Below, one piece after another: positions 1-8,221 of a stretch of DNA of 24,550 nucleotides. Each line of letters opens with the position of its first letter. Positions within the stretch are counted from its first letter, which is position 1. The DNA comes from an uncultured Clostridia bacterium (lineage in GTDB: Bacteria > Bacillota > Clostridia > Peptostreptococcales > Acidaminobacteraceae), in NCBI GenBank assembly GCA_945950065.1, contig CAMFGQ010000005.1:1-24550 (forward strand), written 5' to 3'. The notes under the pieces are model-generated. The model saw only the letters and a list, made by a program, of their open reading frames with translations, made no database searches and was not told the DNA's origin. The position numbers were made by a program, and so were the translations under genes.

Positions 1-1439
1 GCTTGTTCCAATAGATCTAAACTAAGTAGATAGGGTTCTTCCTCTTCAAGCTTGGAACGTCTCTCTTCAAAAAGGGAGATAAATTCACTAAGGGGGTTAC
101 TGATGCGACCAGTGAAGACCGATTCTTCTAGTCCTTTTTTAGCCCCTTCATAGAAGCCTAGTCCCTGCTGTGCAGCATACTGGCTAATCTTTAGTAGACT
201 TCCTTCACCTAGGCCCCTTCGAGGTGTGGTGATAGCGCGAAGAAGAGATACCTCATCTAAAGGATTGACAAGAACCTTTAGATAAGCCAAGACATCTTTA
301 ATCTCTTTACGATCATAGAATTTCAGTCCCCCATAGATCTGATAGGGGATATTTGCTTTGCGCAGCCTTTCCTCAAAGAGTCTACTCTGGGCATGGGTAC
401 GATAGAGTACCGCAATATCCCTGGGTGATACTCCCGCCGTGAGATCGGCATGAATGGAAGTTAAAACATAGTCGGCTTCTTCCTGATCACTCTTTGCATG
501 GAAGAGGGTGATTTTGTCACCGGTTTCAAGATCCGTCCAGAGGTTTTTCTTCGGTCTAGAAGGATTGTTCTCAATCAATGCATTAGCTGCTTCCAAAATA
601 CGCTTTGTACTGCGATAATTTTGTTCAAGAGTAATGACCTGGGCATCCTTGAAGTCCTTTTTAAACTCCATGATGTTGCGTATATCCGCTCCCCGCCATC
701 CATAGATTGATTGATCCACATCTCCTACAACAACAAGATTATGGCGATCTTTAGTGAGAAGCTGAATCAGTTGATATTGGATGCGGTTGGTGTCTTGGTA
801 TTCATCCACCAGAACTTCATGGAAGCGCTGTGCATACTCAAGACGAACCTCCTCATTCTCCTCAAAAAGCTCTACCACCTTAAAGAGGATGTTATCAAAA
901 TCCATGGCTTGGTATTCTTTGAGTTTTCTTTCGTAGAGTTCAAAGACTTCCCAAAGATCATCATCCAAATGATTGCGATATTCAGATAGTCTGGTCATTT
1001 GACTTTTAGCTTGAGAGATCAACACCCGAACCATTTTTGCTGGATAGCGTTTGCTATCCATGTTGAGTTCTTTTAGGCAATTGCCCACTAGGGTTCTCTG
1101 ATCTGTGCCATCATAGATTACAAAGTCTTTCTCATAGCCAAGAAGATGGCCATATTTTCTCAAGATTCTCAAGGAGATGGCATGGAAAGTCCCTACCCAA
1201 AGATAGTGGGCTTCTGTGCCCACTAACTCCTCTAAACGTTCTTTCATTTCTCTGGCAGCTTTATTTGTAAAGGTGATGGCCAAAAGCCGACTGGCCATGA
1301 TTCCTTGTTCTACAAGATGGGCAATTCTCGCTGTCAGGGTTCTTGTCTTTCCCGATCCAGCTCCTGCCAAAATAAGCAAAGGCCCCTTCTCAAGAAGGAC
1401 TGCCTTTTGCTGCTGGGGATTAAGACGATCTAAGTTCAT
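1..1439 (-). CDS. pcrA: ATP-dependent DNA helicase PcrA/UvrD, C-terminus cut by window edge
   Basis: Superfamily 1A 3'-5' DNA helicase, which in Gram-positive bacteria acts in nucleotide excision repair, plasmid rolling-circle replication and removal of RecA from DNA. I translated the minus strand from an ATG at 1437-1439. The protein opens with the Q-motif LNPQQQKAV (residues 6-14) and Walker A GAGSGKT (26-32), followed by motif Ia ITFTNKAAREM, the DEYQD Walker B box, GDVDQSIYGWRGA, and LEQNYRST (motif IV region). About 479 codons are visible with no stop. The family is usually about 720-750 residues, so the last third, with motifs V-VI, lies outside the window. A weak GAGG lies just upstream of the ATG. 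It starts 12 bases after the stop of the sensor-like gene, so the two are probably cotranscribed. PcrA versus UvrD naming rests on host group; family assignment is secure. Confidence 0.95.
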   Translation of the reverse strand, partial: MNLDRLNPQQQKAVLLEKGPLLILAGAGSGKTRTLTARIAHLVEQGIMASRLLAITFTNKAAREMKERLEELVGTEAHYLWVGTFHAISLRILRKYGHLLGYEKDFVIYDGTDQRTLVGNCLKELNMDSKRYPAKMVRVLISQAKSQMTRLSEYRNHLDDDLWEVFELYERKLKEYQAMDFDNILFKVVELFEENEEVRLEYAQRFHEVLVDEYQDTNRIQYQLIQLLTKDRHNLVVVGDVDQSIYGWRGADIRNIMEFKKDFKDAQVITLEQNYRSTKRILEAANALIENNPSRPKKNLWTDLETGDKITLFHAKSDQEEADYVLTSIHADLTAGVSPRDIAVLYRTHAQSRLFEERLRKANIPYQIYGGLKFYDRKEIKDVLAYLKVLVNPLDEVSLLRAITTPRRGLGEGSLLKISQYAAQQGLGFYEGAKKGLEESVFTGRISNPLSEFISLFEERRSKLEEEEPYLLSLDLLEQ

Positions 1440-1451
1440 GGATCCTCATTT

Positions 1452-2945
1452 CTATGCATCATTCAGTGACAACACTAAATACAAATGATCATCAATTTGG
1501 TGGCGTAAGAGAACTCCTCCTAGTAAACGGGCTCGGTTCTTCAGCTCCTGCATTTCTCTTTCCTTTACAAAACCCGGGGTAAAGAGGGTAAAGTATAAAA
1601 GAAGTTGACTGCCTTCTTGGTGGATATCCACCTCATAACTTCTCCCCTCTTCTCTACTCAGGGCAAAGATTTCCTCTAACAATTCAATGAAAAGACCACG
1701 GTCATTGGTCAAGGTTTTCTTGCTCCCCTTAAGGGTGAGTGGTGCAACAGGATCCACTTTTTCGTGGGTCTTTTCAATCAACTCACCTGGGTCAAATTCT
1801 TCCATGGTGTAGTTGTACAAGATGTCCTTGGTATAGGGTAAATCAGACAAGCGGAGCAGTTTCTTCTCCAACAGAAGACGTTGGAGTTTGTTTTTCTTTA
1901 ACTGTTCCTTGAGTTCATTGATTTGTTTTTCATAATCCTCTTCGCGTAGATAGGATTCACGGATGACATAGTCAATGGAATCACCCAAAGCAAAGTGCTG
2001 AAATTGATGTTGGTCACTGAGCCGTTTTCGATTACGATATGCGTCCATGACCCCTTCATTAAGACTCTGATAATAGTCTCCCATGTTGGAGATAATCAGC
2101 CTTAGGATGACCACACTGGTCAAGACAAAGATGGCGAGAAAAGCCAATACCTCCCAGATATGACTCTGTAAGAAGGAGTTGAACATCGCTTTACGATCAT
2201 TAACTCTGCGATCCAGTTCATCCTTGCTGTTGTAGTAGCCAAAGGTAAATCCAGATAGATCACTGGTTTTTTCATAGAAGAACCCGTCTTTACGGTTTTC
2301 TTTTGGCTGAATCTGAAGCAGTTCAAGTCCTTTATCATCCCGAATATAGATCTGTGGATCAAGCTCACCATAGGTGATGAGGTTCTTCTTCATTTGTTCT
2401 TTGACATAGTCATCATAGTCAACATAGATATAGATCTTGACCCCTAAATAAGGTGGGTCCTCAAAATAAATCATATGTCGATCGATGTAATTGATTCCTG
2501 TTGTCTCCAGTGTTTCATAACCCTTTGGTGCATCACCGATCATCTCACCACTCTCAGAGAGCATAAAGACTGAAAAGTCAGTGACTTCATTGGGTTCTTT
2601 AATCATCTGGGCAAGGGAATTGACAAATGTAGTAGGATCATCCAAATGGGTCACATAGACATCATAAAGTGTGGACTTGACCAGGGCAGCACGATTCAGA
2701 AGACTACTTTCCAGTTCATGTCTTTCCTGTTCGTAGATGCTATCTCCTCTTGCTTGAAGAAGTCCTGCTTTTTGTTCCACTTCAGTTTCTATGATGGATT
2801 GGATTTCAGCTGTAAACTCCTCCAAGGAGCGTTGATGACGACCATAAAGATAATTAAGCCAAAAAAAACCCATTACCAGAACGAGTATACAGACGATAAC
2901 AATAAAAATGCGAAAATATTTTCTTAGCAGTTGATCACTGAGCAA
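1452..2945 (-). CDS. Two-TM Cache-like sensor protein with degenerate histidine-kinase tail
   Basis: No named family is certain. The 497-residue protein starts at TTG (2943-2945) behind a good AAGGGAG site. Transmembrane segments lie at about residues 12-34 and 262-285. They flank an extracytoplasmic region (35-260) whose helical start and later FSVFMLSESGEMIG and PQIYIRDDKG strands resemble a Cache-type sensor domain. The cytoplasmic part has a charged coiled coil (about 330-366) and then a region (about 384-495) with the strand/helix rhythm of a histidine-kinase ATPase domain. I see no H-box histidine between 331 and 393. The usual N-box asparagine is replaced in LLEEIFALS, and no DxGxG box is present. 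I infer a pseudokinase or scaffold that passes an external signal to a partner. No response regulator is adjacent. It sits between the CBS gene and pcrA. Confidence 0.6.
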   Translation of the reverse strand: MLSDQLLRKYFRIFIVIVCILVLVMGFFWLNYLYGRHQRSLEEFTAEIQSIIETEVEQKAGLLQARGDSIYEQERHELESSLLNRAALVKSTLYDVYVTHLDDPTTFVNSLAQMIKEPNEVTDFSVFMLSESGEMIGDAPKGYETLETTGINYIDRHMIYFEDPPYLGVKIYIYVDYDDYVKEQMKKNLITYGELDPQIYIRDDKGLELLQIQPKENRKDGFFYEKTSDLSGFTFGYYNSKDELDRRVNDRKAMFNSFLQSHIWEVLAFLAIFVLTSVVILRLIISNMGDYYQSLNEGVMDAYRNRKRLSDQHQFQHFALGDSIDYVIRESYLREEDYEKQINELKEQLKKNKLQRLLLEKKLLRLSDLPYTKDILYNYTMEEFDPGELIEKTHEKVDPVAPLTLKGSKKTLTNDRGLFIELLEEIFALSREEGRSYEVDIHQEGSQLLLYFTLFTPGFVKEREMQELKNRARLLGGVLLRHQIDDHLYLVLSLNDA

Positions 2946-2964
2946 GTTAAGCTCCCTTCAGTAA

Positions 2965-2990
2965 AGTAGCATAGGACGTCCTATGCTACT
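2965..2990 (-). terminator. Palindromic hairpin at end of CBS gene, terminator-like
   Basis: A perfect palindrome with 13-base arms (AGTAGCATAGGAC and its complement) covers the CBS gene stop codon, whose TAG lies in the upstream arm on the minus strand. It is followed on that strand only by CTTTACTG-like sequence, so the U-tract is weak. It may be a leaky terminator of the purine operon, an mRNA 3' stabiliser, or a bidirectional element. Transcription into the sensor and pcrA genes probably continues in part. Confidence 0.45.
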
Positions 2991-3393
2991 CTTCGATAAA
3001 CTCTTCAAAACTTGAAAGGACAGCACTTCTCGTCACGATACCGATAAAAACTCCTTGATCATCCACCACAGGCACAAAGTTCTGATGGGCGATGATGCGA
3101 AAGAGATCTCTAAATCTAGCATCGATGGAAACTGGAGAATAAAGCCTACTCCTCTTGATGTCTTTCACAAAAATGTTCTCCATATCTCGAAAAGTAATGG
3201 TTTCTTTTTTCTTGATTTTTCGGAGGAGATCCCCTTCAGTAATGGTACCTACATAATGCCCCTTTTCATCGAGTATAGGAATAGATGTATAGTGATGATA
3301 CTCCATTTTCTCGAAAAGCTGGCGCATACTCGCGTCGGTATGCTCATAGACTACATTAATTTTAGGGGTTAAGTAAAATGCTACGTTTTTCAT
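2986..3393 (-). CDS. Small protein of two CBS domains
   Basis: A stand-alone 135-residue CBS-pair protein. The first CBS unit spans about residues 5-60, with SIPILDEKGHYVGTITEGDLL; the second spans about 76-130, with FVPVVDDQGVFIGIVTRSAVL. CBS pairs bind adenine nucleotides (AMP, ADP, ATP, SAM or c-di-AMP) in the cleft between the units and act as energy or nucleotide sensors. No catalytic domain is attached, so it presumably acts on a partner protein. I chose the ATG at 3391-3393, preceded by GGAGAGAGG, over a longer reading frame whose extra 26 residues lack a ribosome binding site and run into the phosphatase gene. It lies 19 bases behind that gene, at the tail of the purine operon. It resembles DarB/CbpB-type c-di-AMP binders in size, but I cannot assign the ligand. 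Confidence 0.85.
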   Translation of the reverse strand: MKNVAFYLTPKINVVYEHTDASMRQLFEKMEYHHYTSIPILDEKGHYVGTITEGDLLRKIKKKETITFRDMENIFVKDIKRSRLYSPVSIDARFRDLFRIIAHQNFVPVVDDQGVFIGIVTRSAVLSSFEEFIEE

Positions 3394-3412
3394 GTTATAC
3401 CTCTCTCCACCA

Positions 3413-3946
3413 TTATAAGTCAAAGCTGAGAATCTGACAATTTTTAATATCCGCAAGATCCATGATGTCACTCTTTTTATCAGGAAACATTTGTCGAAGG
3501 CAAAGCCCTAGACCTCCATGACTGACAAGGAGTACGGTTTCTTCTTGTTCCTGTTGTATCTCCTTAAGAAAATCTAGAAGGCGTGCTCTCATGTCTCCTA
3601 GCGACTCTACACCCAAGAAGAAATACTCATCGTCTTCATAGGCTCGTTTTAGATCAAAACCTTCATCGTAAAGCTCTTGATAGCTTTTACCCTCATACTC
3701 GCCAAAACCTCGTTCCACAAGTCGATCATCCAAAACAATGGGGCAATCTAGCTGAAGGATTTCGGCGCTCTGCCGGGCACGCAGTAAAGGCGAAGAATAG
3801 ATTTTCTCCACCTGTTGAAGGAATCTTGTGTCCACTGCAGCGACTTGAGCTTTTCCTTCATCACTTAAGGGAAAGTCTTGTCTCCCCTGAAGTTTTCCCT
3901 CTTTGTTATACTGGGTGACACCATGACGCATAAACAGAAGCGTCAT
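3413..3946 (-). CDS. Histidine phosphatase (phosphoglycerate mutase-like) family protein
   Basis: A 177-residue branch-1 histidine phosphatase. The catalytic RHG motif is at residues 7-9 with His8 as phospho-acceptor. The SSPLLRARQSAE segment (51-62) supplies the phosphate-binding arginine, Glu79 in ERGFGEYEG is the likely acid, and His143 in SHGG completes the pocket. The size is that of small broad-specificity phosphatases or CobC-like alpha-ribazole phosphatases rather than of glycolytic mutase (about 230-250 residues). I see no cobalamin genes nearby, so the substrate is unknown. The start is the ATG at 3944-3946, which overlaps the purD stop as ATGA; a longer frame reaching 3979 would run far into purD. 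The overlap implies translational coupling to purD, and hence perhaps a role in nucleotide or sugar phosphate turnover, which is inference. Confidence 0.85.
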   Translation of the reverse strand: MTLLFMRHGVTQYNKEGKLQGRQDFPLSDEGKAQVAAVDTRFLQQVEKIYSSPLLRARQSAEILQLDCPIVLDDRLVERGFGEYEGKSYQELYDEGFDLKRAYEDDEYFFLGVESLGDMRARLLDFLKEIQQEQEETVLLVSHGGLGLCLRQMFPDKKSDIMDLADIKNCQILSFDL

Positions 3947-5160
3947 AGAGCACTCTTGGCAATATCTTTTCTGTACCACACGCCATTAAAGTGAACACGT
4001 TTTGCATTGCGATAAGCTTTTTCTCGAGCTTCTTCAAAGGTATCCCCTAGAGCCACTAGGGAAAAGACTCTACCTCCACTGTTCACCAGGATTCCCTTTT
4101 CTAGGCGAGTGCCACCTGAAAAGAGAAGCACATCCTCATCAAACTCTTCGGTTTGGATGCTCTGACCTAGGAGTAAATCTCCAGGATATCCTTTAGAGGC
4201 AAGGATGACGCAGACAGCTACTTCATCTTTAAGCTCTACTTCAGGTAGAGGCTGATTGTTGGCTGTAGCTAGAGCAAGCTCAAGAAAGTCACTGTCAAGC
4301 CGCGCCATGAGCACCTGGGTTTCAGGATCACCAAAGCGTACATTGTACTCCAGCACTTTAAGGCCTTCCTGAGTTTTCATACAGCCAATAAAGATGATCC
4401 CACGATAATCCATGACCTCTTCCAACATTCCTTGGTAGGTCTTTTTCATGATCTCGTCAATTTGCTCATAGTCTTCTTCAGTACAATCAGGCACAGGCGA
4501 AAATGTTCCCATGCCCCCTGTATTGGGACCAAGATCATCATCGTAGGCACGCTTGTGATCTCGTGCACAGCCGAGATAACGATAGCCAGTTTTATTCACA
4601 AAATAGAAGAAACTAAGCTCAGGTCCTTGAAGGCGTTCTTCAAGGAGAACCTTGGAACCACTTTCACCTAGAAGCTTGTCTAAGAAAAGAGCCTTCAAGA
4701 TGTCTTTGGCTTCCATGTCGTTTTCTGGTAAAAAGACACCTTTACCTGCAGCCAGACCGTTGGCCTTGATTACAGGTAGATGGGAAAATTCTTCTAGAGC
4801 TTTTAGACTGCTTTGATAATCCACAGCTTCAATACCTTTTGCCGTTGGAATCCCATAACGCTCCATAAAGAATTTGCTGAAAATCTTACTGCCTTCCAGT
4901 TTAGCAGCCTCAGCTCCTGGCCCAAAGACAGCCATACCCTTAGCTCTAAACCGATCAGCAAGGCCTTCTACTAAAGGAGTTTCAGGTCCAATGACCACAA
5001 GATCTGCATCCATCTCCAAAGCTTCTTCTAGAGACACAGAGGCTATCCCCATGCCAGGATTTCCAGGAACAGCATAATAGTCATAGTCTGGATGTTCTTT
5101 CTGCATGGCATAGAGCAGAGCATGTTCTCTTGCTCCTGAACCAATAAGTAGTATTTTCAA
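3943..5160 (-). CDS. purD: Phosphoribosylamine-glycine ligase (GAR synthetase)
   Basis: Joins 5-phosphoribosylamine to glycine with ATP to give GAR, the second step of purine synthesis. The 405 residues fit an ATP-grasp enzyme slightly shorter than the usual 420. The N-terminal fold begins GSGAREHALLYAM, followed by GPETPLVEGLAD. The ATP-grasp core carries IKANGLAAGKGVFL, RAYDDDLGPNTGGMG and the metal-binding stretch NVRFGDPETQVLM near the C-terminal third. The start is TTG (5158-5160) with GGGAGGT four bases upstream; no better ATG is seen. It follows purH by 15 bases and overlaps the phosphatase gene by four, so it is part of the purine transcript. Confidence 0.96.
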   Translation of the reverse strand: MKILLIGSGAREHALLYAMQKEHPDYDYYAVPGNPGMGIASVSLEEALEMDADLVVIGPETPLVEGLADRFRAKGMAVFGPGAEAAKLEGSKIFSKFFMERYGIPTAKGIEAVDYQSSLKALEEFSHLPVIKANGLAAGKGVFLPENDMEAKDILKALFLDKLLGESGSKVLLEERLQGPELSFFYFVNKTGYRYLGCARDHKRAYDDDLGPNTGGMGTFSPVPDCTEEDYEQIDEIMKKTYQGMLEEVMDYRGIIFIGCMKTQEGLKVLEYNVRFGDPETQVLMARLDSDFLELALATANNQPLPEVELKDEVAVCVILASKGYPGDLLLGQSIQTEEFDEDVLLFSGGTRLEKGILVNSGGRVFSLVALGDTFEEAREKAYRNAKRVHFNGVWYRKDIAKSAL

Positions 5161-5175
5161 AACGACCTCCCGCTC

Positions 5176-6666
5176 TTAATGTTTAAAGTGCCTCATGCCT
5201 GTAAAGATCATGGCAATCCCCGATTCATCACAAGCATCAATGGAGTCTTGATCACGTTGGGAACCACCTGGCTGGATGATGGCTTCGATACCATATCCCG
5301 CAGCCAACTTCACCACATCATCAAAGGGGAAAAAGGCGTCAGATGCTAATACGGTTGCACCAGTTCCTCTCTCAAGGGCAAAACGAGCAGCATCAATGCG
5401 ATTGACACTTCCGCCTCCTATACCTATTGCAGCTTTATTTTGGCTCACTACAATGGCATTGCTCTTCACGTATTTGACGACTTTCATGGCAAAGAGGAGC
5501 TCATCAAGCTCTTCTTGATCTGGGCATCGTTGGGTTACACAGTTTAAGTCCGCAATAAAGCTTAAATCTTTTTCTTGAATCAACAGTCCACCACCTAGTG
5601 TCATGGCAGATTTTCGAATGGGTGCCGCAGAAAGAACCTTAACGATACGAAGATTCTTCTTCTGTTTAAGAATGCTCAAGGCCTCATTTGTAAAGCTAGG
5701 TGCCATAACAATCTCGAGGAAGGTTTTATTCATTTCCTCGGCTGTCTCGGCATCAACTTCAGCATTGAGCGCAACAATTCCACCAAAAATGGAGACAGGA
5801 TCACATGCGTGGGCCTTCTTATAGGCTTCAAAACTCGTCGCACCTAAAGCAACACCACAGGGAGTATTGTGTTTCACTGCAACAGCACAGATATCTTCAA
5901 ATTCATTGGCAAGTTCCCAACAAATCTCCATGTCGCGATAATTGTTGTAGGACAGTTCTTTCCCCCAGAGCACGGCCAAATCGGTTAAGAAACCATCACA
6001 GTTGATGTCGGCATAGAAGGCACCCTTTTGATGGGGGTTTTCCCCATAACGTAGATCAGCCTTCTTTTCAAAGCTCATGGTGAGACGTGAAGGGTACATG
6101 TCAAGGGTCAAGAAGTTGGCGATGGCACTATCATAGCTTGCTGTTAGAGCAAAGACTTCTGCTGCCAGCATTCTTCTGTACTGGAGATCAAAGTCATTCT
6201 CCTTCAGGCGTCGCATAAACTCCTCATATTGATTGGGAGAGCTGAGAACTAACACATCTTTATGGTTCTTGGCGGCTGAACGGAGCATACTTGGTCCACC
6301 AATGTCAATGAATTCGATTTTTTCTGCATAACTCAGTTGTTCTTTTACCTTTTCAAAAAATGGATAGAGATTGCAAATGACCAGGTCAATTCCTTTGATG
6401 TCATTGTCTTCTAGATCTCTTACATGGGTCTCTACTTCTCTTCTGGCCAAAATACCACCGTGGATTTTGGGATGGAGGGTTTTAACCCTTCCCTCCAGAA
6501 TTTCGGGATGACCAGTTACTTCTTCAGCTGTAAGGACCTCATAACCGAGGTCTTTTATGTATTGGTAAGTTCCACCTGTGCTGACAAATTCATAGCCCTT
6601 TTCAACAAGAAGGGGAAGAAGTTCGTCTAATCCCTTTTTGTCATAGACACTAATTAGCGCTCGCAT
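5176..6666 (-). CDS. purH: Bifunctional AICAR transformylase / IMP cyclohydrolase
   Basis: Carries out the last two steps to IMP: formyl transfer from 10-formyltetrahydrofolate to AICAR, then ring closure of FAICAR. The 496 residues match the usual length of about 510. The N-terminal methylglyoxal-synthase-like cyclohydrolase domain (1 to about 195) contains STGGTYQYIKDLG, TLHPKIHGGILARR and DIGGPSMLRSAAKNH. The C-terminal transformylase domain has RYGENPHQKGAFY and the catalytic Lys265-His266 in AVKHNTPCGVA, and ends in a GGSQRDQDSIDACDE region. The ATG has GGAGGT five bases upstream and overlaps the 3' end of purN by 13 bases. Confidence 0.97.
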   Translation of the reverse strand: MRALISVYDKKGLDELLPLLVEKGYEFVSTGGTYQYIKDLGYEVLTAEEVTGHPEILEGRVKTLHPKIHGGILARREVETHVRDLEDNDIKGIDLVICNLYPFFEKVKEQLSYAEKIEFIDIGGPSMLRSAAKNHKDVLVLSSPNQYEEFMRRLKENDFDLQYRRMLAAEVFALTASYDSAIANFLTLDMYPSRLTMSFEKKADLRYGENPHQKGAFYADINCDGFLTDLAVLWGKELSYNNYRDMEICWELANEFEDICAVAVKHNTPCGVALGATSFEAYKKAHACDPVSIFGGIVALNAEVDAETAEEMNKTFLEIVMAPSFTNEALSILKQKKNLRIVKVLSAAPIRKSAMTLGGGLLIQEKDLSFIADLNCVTQRCPDQEELDELLFAMKVVKYVKSNAIVVSQNKAAIGIGGGSVNRIDAARFALERGTGATVLASDAFFPFDDVVKLAAGYGIEAIIQPGGSQRDQDSIDACDESGIAMIFTGMRHFKH

Positions 6667-7205
6667 TCAATACCTCCGTAGCTCAAAAAGCCTTTTAAGT
6701 AAAGTGGTTTCTCCACTGCTTGTACCCGTTCTGCAAGTGTTTCTGGTGTATCCTCCGGATAAACAGGGACCTTTTCCTGTGCCAAAATCTCACCTGTATC
6801 GATTCCCCCATCAACTAGATGAAGGGTACAGCCTGATTCTTTCTCACCAGCTTCAAGGACTGCCCTGTGAACATGTTCACCATAATAGCCCTTACCACTA
6901 AATTTTGGTAAAAGCGAAGGATGGATGTTCAAGATGCGGCGAGGAAATCGATCTACCACATCCTCTGGGACAATGCCCAAATACCCCGCAAGTAGAATAT
7001 AGTCGGGAGAAAGTTTCTCTAGTTCACTTTTCCATTTACCCTCTTTATCAACATAGTACACGGGGATTCCAGCTTCAATGGCACGATCGATGACTTTTAC
7101 GTTCTTACGATTGCAAAAGAGGGCGATTACATCGAATCCCCTCCTGTTGTCTACGAGATATTGGAAGGTGGATCCACTGCCTGATGCAAAAATAATCACC
7201 TTCAC
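6654..7205 (-). CDS. purN: Phosphoribosylglycinamide formyltransferase (folate-dependent GART)
   Basis: Transfers a formyl group from 10-formyltetrahydrofolate to GAR, the third step of the pathway. The 183-residue protein has the catalytic triad of the family: Asn93 and His95 in NIHPSLLP and Asp136 in VDGGIDTGE. HVHRAVLEAG lies between them. The GAR-phosphate loop reads GSGSTFQ where most homologues have GSGSN, a substitution of the usual asparagine that I note without assigning an effect. The start is GTG (7203-7205), overlapping the purM TGA as GTGA, so initiation is probably coupled to purM termination. The 3' end overlaps purH by 13 bases. Confidence 0.95.
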   Translation of the reverse strand: MKVIIFASGSGSTFQYLVDNRRGFDVIALFCNRKNVKVIDRAIEAGIPVYYVDKEGKWKSELEKLSPDYILLAGYLGIVPEDVVDRFPRRILNIHPSLLPKFSGKGYYGEHVHRAVLEAGEKESGCTLHLVDGGIDTGEILAQEKVPVYPEDTPETLAERVQAVEKPLYLKGFLSYGGIECER

Positions 7206-8200
7206 TTAATCATCCCCTTTTCCCCTTGAATGACTTCACCAATGACCCAGGCCTTTTGACCTTGGCTTTCCATATGGTTAAGGGTTTCGTCAAGATCTTC
7301 TTTTTTAATGACAAGTACCATGCCAATGCCCATATTAAAGGTATTGTAGAGCTCGTCATCACTCAGCCCTGTTAAGCGAGCTGTGGTTTCCATGAGTTCA
7401 CTTCTTTCCCAGGTGGATGTATCCACAGAAAACGTCAGTCCCTTAGGAAGAACTCTGGGAATGTTCTCATAGAAGCCCCCACCCGTAATATGAATGATCC
7501 CTCTCACTTCAACCTTCTCCAAAAGGCTGAGTACTTGATTGACATATAGTGTGGTGGGTCGGGACAATTCCTCAGCAAAGCGATCGAGATAATCACGATG
7601 GAGCTCTAGATAGATTTTGCGTAGTAAGGAGTATCCATTGGAATGGAATCCACTGGAGGCAAGCCCAACAAGGAGATCTCCTTCTTCTATTTTTTCTCCG
7701 GTAATGATCTCATCACGTTCGATGAGTCCCACACAGAAACCTGCCATGTCCATATCACCGGGTTGGTACATTCCTGGCATTTCTGCGGTTTCTCCACCAA
7801 TCAGAGCACATCCAATGCTCTTACATGCCTTGGCAATGGAGCCAACAACCGTGGCAACCTCTTTTGGATCAAGATAGGAGGAAGCAAGATAATCCAGGAA
7901 GAAAAGAGGTTTAGCACCATGACACAGTATGTCATTGGCACACATGGCCAATAAATCCTGACCCAGTCCTTCCATTCTTCCCACTTCCTTTGCCAGGAGA
8001 ATTTTTGTTCCCACACCATCGGTTCCACTGACAAGAACAGGCTCTTTCATGCCAGCAGGAAGTGCATAGAGACCTGCAAAGGAACCAAGTTCTGCAAGAA
8101 CTTCTGGTCCATGGGTTGCCTCTACATAGCCCTTCATTTCACGCACGGCGTCTTGTCCACGATCAACATCAACACCTGCATCTTTATAACTGATTTTCAT
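7202..8200 (-). CDS. purM: Phosphoribosylformylglycinamidine cyclo-ligase (AIR synthetase)
   Basis: Closes the imidazole ring of FGAM with ATP to give AIR, the fifth step. The 332 residues fit the family (about 345). The N-terminal PurM-type ATP-binding fold shows SGTDGVGTKILLAKE, GQDLLAMCANDILCHGAKPLFFLDYLA and LIGGETAEMPGMY. The C-terminal fold starts near GLASSGFHSNGYSLLRK and contains ITGGGFYENIPRVLP. The ATG follows GGAAGGG with four bases of spacing. It lies 21 bases after purF and shares four bases with purN. Confidence 0.97.
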   Translation of the reverse strand: MKISYKDAGVDVDRGQDAVREMKGYVEATHGPEVLAELGSFAGLYALPAGMKEPVLVSGTDGVGTKILLAKEVGRMEGLGQDLLAMCANDILCHGAKPLFFLDYLASSYLDPKEVATVVGSIAKACKSIGCALIGGETAEMPGMYQPGDMDMAGFCVGLIERDEIITGEKIEEGDLLVGLASSGFHSNGYSLLRKIYLELHRDYLDRFAEELSRPTTLYVNQVLSLLEKVEVRGIIHITGGGFYENIPRVLPKGLTFSVDTSTWERSELMETTARLTGLSDDELYNTFNMGIGMVLVIKKEDLDETLNHMESQGQKAWVIGEVIQGEKGMIK

Positions 8201-8221
8201 GACCCTTCCCTTTCCATTTCT

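Noticed and set aside
498..989. Two plus-strand frames inside the helicase region
   Set aside because: Shadows of the pcrA coding strand, which shows all helicase motifs in the minus frame.
3394..3471. N-terminal extension of the CBS protein
   Set aside because: The extra 26 residues overlap the phosphatase gene, lack a binding site and are not part of the CBS fold; GGAGAGAGG precedes the ATG at 3393.
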